Assembly (NCBI GenBank): GCA_902476475.1
Contig: CABSDO010000107.1
Span: 1-5,660, forward strand
Origin: an uncultured Collinsella sp.
Lineage (GTDB): Bacteria > Actinomycetota > Coriobacteriia > Coriobacteriales > Coriobacteriaceae
Reading direction: 5' to 3'
Length of the DNA stretch: 5,660 nt
This document shows positions 4,966-5,660 of the stretch, piece after piece. The position numbers and the translations under genes are program-made. Below the pieces are notes generated by a model. It had not been told where the DNA came from. It made no database searches and saw nothing but the letters and a program-made list of their open reading frames with translations. How positions within the stretch are numbered: position 1 is the first letter of the stretch; every line of letters starts with the position of its first letter.

Positions 4966-5394
4966 ATGTCCAACCAGGGCAAGAAGGTCAAGACCCATTA
5001 TCGCGGCACGCTCGACGACGGCACGCAGTTCGATAGCTCCTACGATCGCGGCGAGCCGCTGGAGTTCACCTGCGGTGCCGGTCAGATGATCAAGGGCTTC
5101 GACGCCGCTGTTGTCGACATGCAGGTGGGCGAGAAGAAGACCGTGCACATTCCTGCTGCCGATGCCTACGGCGAGCACAATCCCGAGATGGTTTTGACCT
5201 TCCCAGCCGAGCAGGTTCCCAACATCGAGCAGATCGAGAAGGGCATGAAGCTCTTCCTGTCCACGCCGAGCGGTATGCCCGTCCCCGCCGTCGTCATTGA
5301 CGTGACGCCCGAGGCCGTGACGCTCGACGCCAACCACGAGTTGGCCGGCAAGGACCTCAACTTTGATATCGAGCTCGTCGAGGTCGAGGGCTAG
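4966..5394 (+). CDS. slyD: FKBP-type peptidyl-prolyl isomerase, SlyD-like
   Basis: This 142-residue cytoplasmic protein speeds cis-trans isomerisation of proline peptide bonds and acts as a folding chaperone. The FKBP part is split as in SlyD: HYRGTLDDGTQFDSSYDRGE (11-30) and GAGQMIKGFDAAVVDMQVGE (37-56) form the first part. An insert-in-flap chaperone domain follows at about 70-120, opened by AYGEHNPEMV. The chain then returns to the FKBP sheet with DANHELAGKDLNFDIELVEV (121-140). The histidine- and cysteine-rich metal-binding tail of E. coli SlyD is absent; the protein ends two residues after the last strand. The start is set by GGAGG five bases before ATG 4966; an in-frame ATG at 4936 lies inside the leader hairpin. 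The next gene starts three bases after the stop, so the two form an operon. The gene symbol refers to the family and not to a proven nickel role. Confidence 0.92.
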   Translation: MSNQGKKVKTHYRGTLDDGTQFDSSYDRGEPLEFTCGAGQMIKGFDAAVVDMQVGEKKTVHIPAADAYGEHNPEMVLTFPAEQVPNIEQIEKGMKLFLSTPSGMPVPAVVIDVTPEAVTLDANHELAGKDLNFDIELVEVEG

Positions 5395-5397
5395 AGT

Positions 5398-5660
5398 ATG
5401 CCTGAACGCTTGGTTTCGACGACATGCTTGGGAAATCTCAACGATCCGTCCTATGAACTCCTGCTTCGCCGGAAGTTGGGCGGCGTCTTTGAAGTTGACG
5501 AGCTACTGCTCGATTGGAACCAGGCTGATGTATGCGCGTTTGTGGGCGTGACGGAGCTGGGGCGCACAATCGATGTTCGGCTGGATGCTACCGACGGCGG
5601 TCGTCTTGCCGATGGCGACGTGCTCGCCATTGACCGTTCGGGCATGGTGCCCGTGGCGGT
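5398..5660 (+). CDS. Unidentified protein with weak UreE-like features, 5' part only
   Basis: The frame is open from ATG 5398 to the window edge (87 codons and two bases) without a stop. GAGGG in the last codons of slyD, seven bases before the ATG, serves as ribosome-binding site. The visible protein begins MPERLVSTTCLGNLNDPSYE, continues through FEVDELLLDWNQADVCAFVG, and then reads GVTELGRTIDVRLDATDGGR and LADGDVLAIDRSGMVPVAV. The pattern of a short beta strand with R-x-x-V-x-L, followed by L-x-DGDVL, recalls the N-terminal domain of UreE nickel chaperones. The resemblance is partial, and the metal-binding C-terminus, if any, lies outside the window. No signal peptide or membrane segment is seen. 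Tight coupling to slyD suggests a related role in protein folding or metal handling. The gene itself is convincing; the function is not. Confidence 0.75.
   Translation, partial: MPERLVSTTCLGNLNDPSYELLLRRKLGGVFEVDELLLDWNQADVCAFVGVTELGRTIDVRLDATDGGRLADGDVLAIDRSGMVPVA

Overview
The window is a GC-rich, gene-dense bacterial chromosome segment. Anaerobic ribonucleotide reductase genes, a folE–HD–folB folate cluster, an M19 dipeptidase and a SlyD-type isomerase without a histidine tail suggest an anaerobic Gram-positive. An actinobacterial gut anaerobe of the Coriobacteriia (Collinsella/Olsenella type) is my best guess. It rests on protein flavour and base composition only and was not checked by search.

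Left part (1-1238): the 3' end of nrdD (oxygen-sensitive ribonucleotide reductase, glycyl radical and zinc-ribbon end) is followed by 426 bp without a convincing gene, then nrdG, its radical-SAM activase. The gap holds two large inverted-repeat structures. One is a 228-nt palindrome (197-424) whose outer arms lie inside the nrdD coding end. The other is an 84-nt hairpin (558-641) that stops directly before the nrdG ribosome-binding site. They are the most unusual feature of the window.

Middle part (1305-2974): folE, an HD-domain hydrolase and folB follow on the + strand. FolE makes 7,8-dihydroneopterin triphosphate and FolB acts on 7,8-dihydroneopterin. The HD protein sits between them in gene order and is a candidate for the intervening dephosphorylation. 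folK and folP are not in the window.

Right part (2981-5660): two minus-strand genes, a YgjP-like zinc metallopeptidase with a probable TTG start and an M19 dipeptidase, converge on folB with six bases between the stop codons. A 12-bp hairpin separates the two minus-strand genes. The dipeptidase diverges from slyD across a 120-bp promoter region. slyD is followed, after three bases, by the start of a gene that runs off the window and has a weak resemblance to UreE nickel chaperones.

Most genes are ordinary core metabolism. I see no tRNA, rRNA, CRISPR array, transposase or phage gene.
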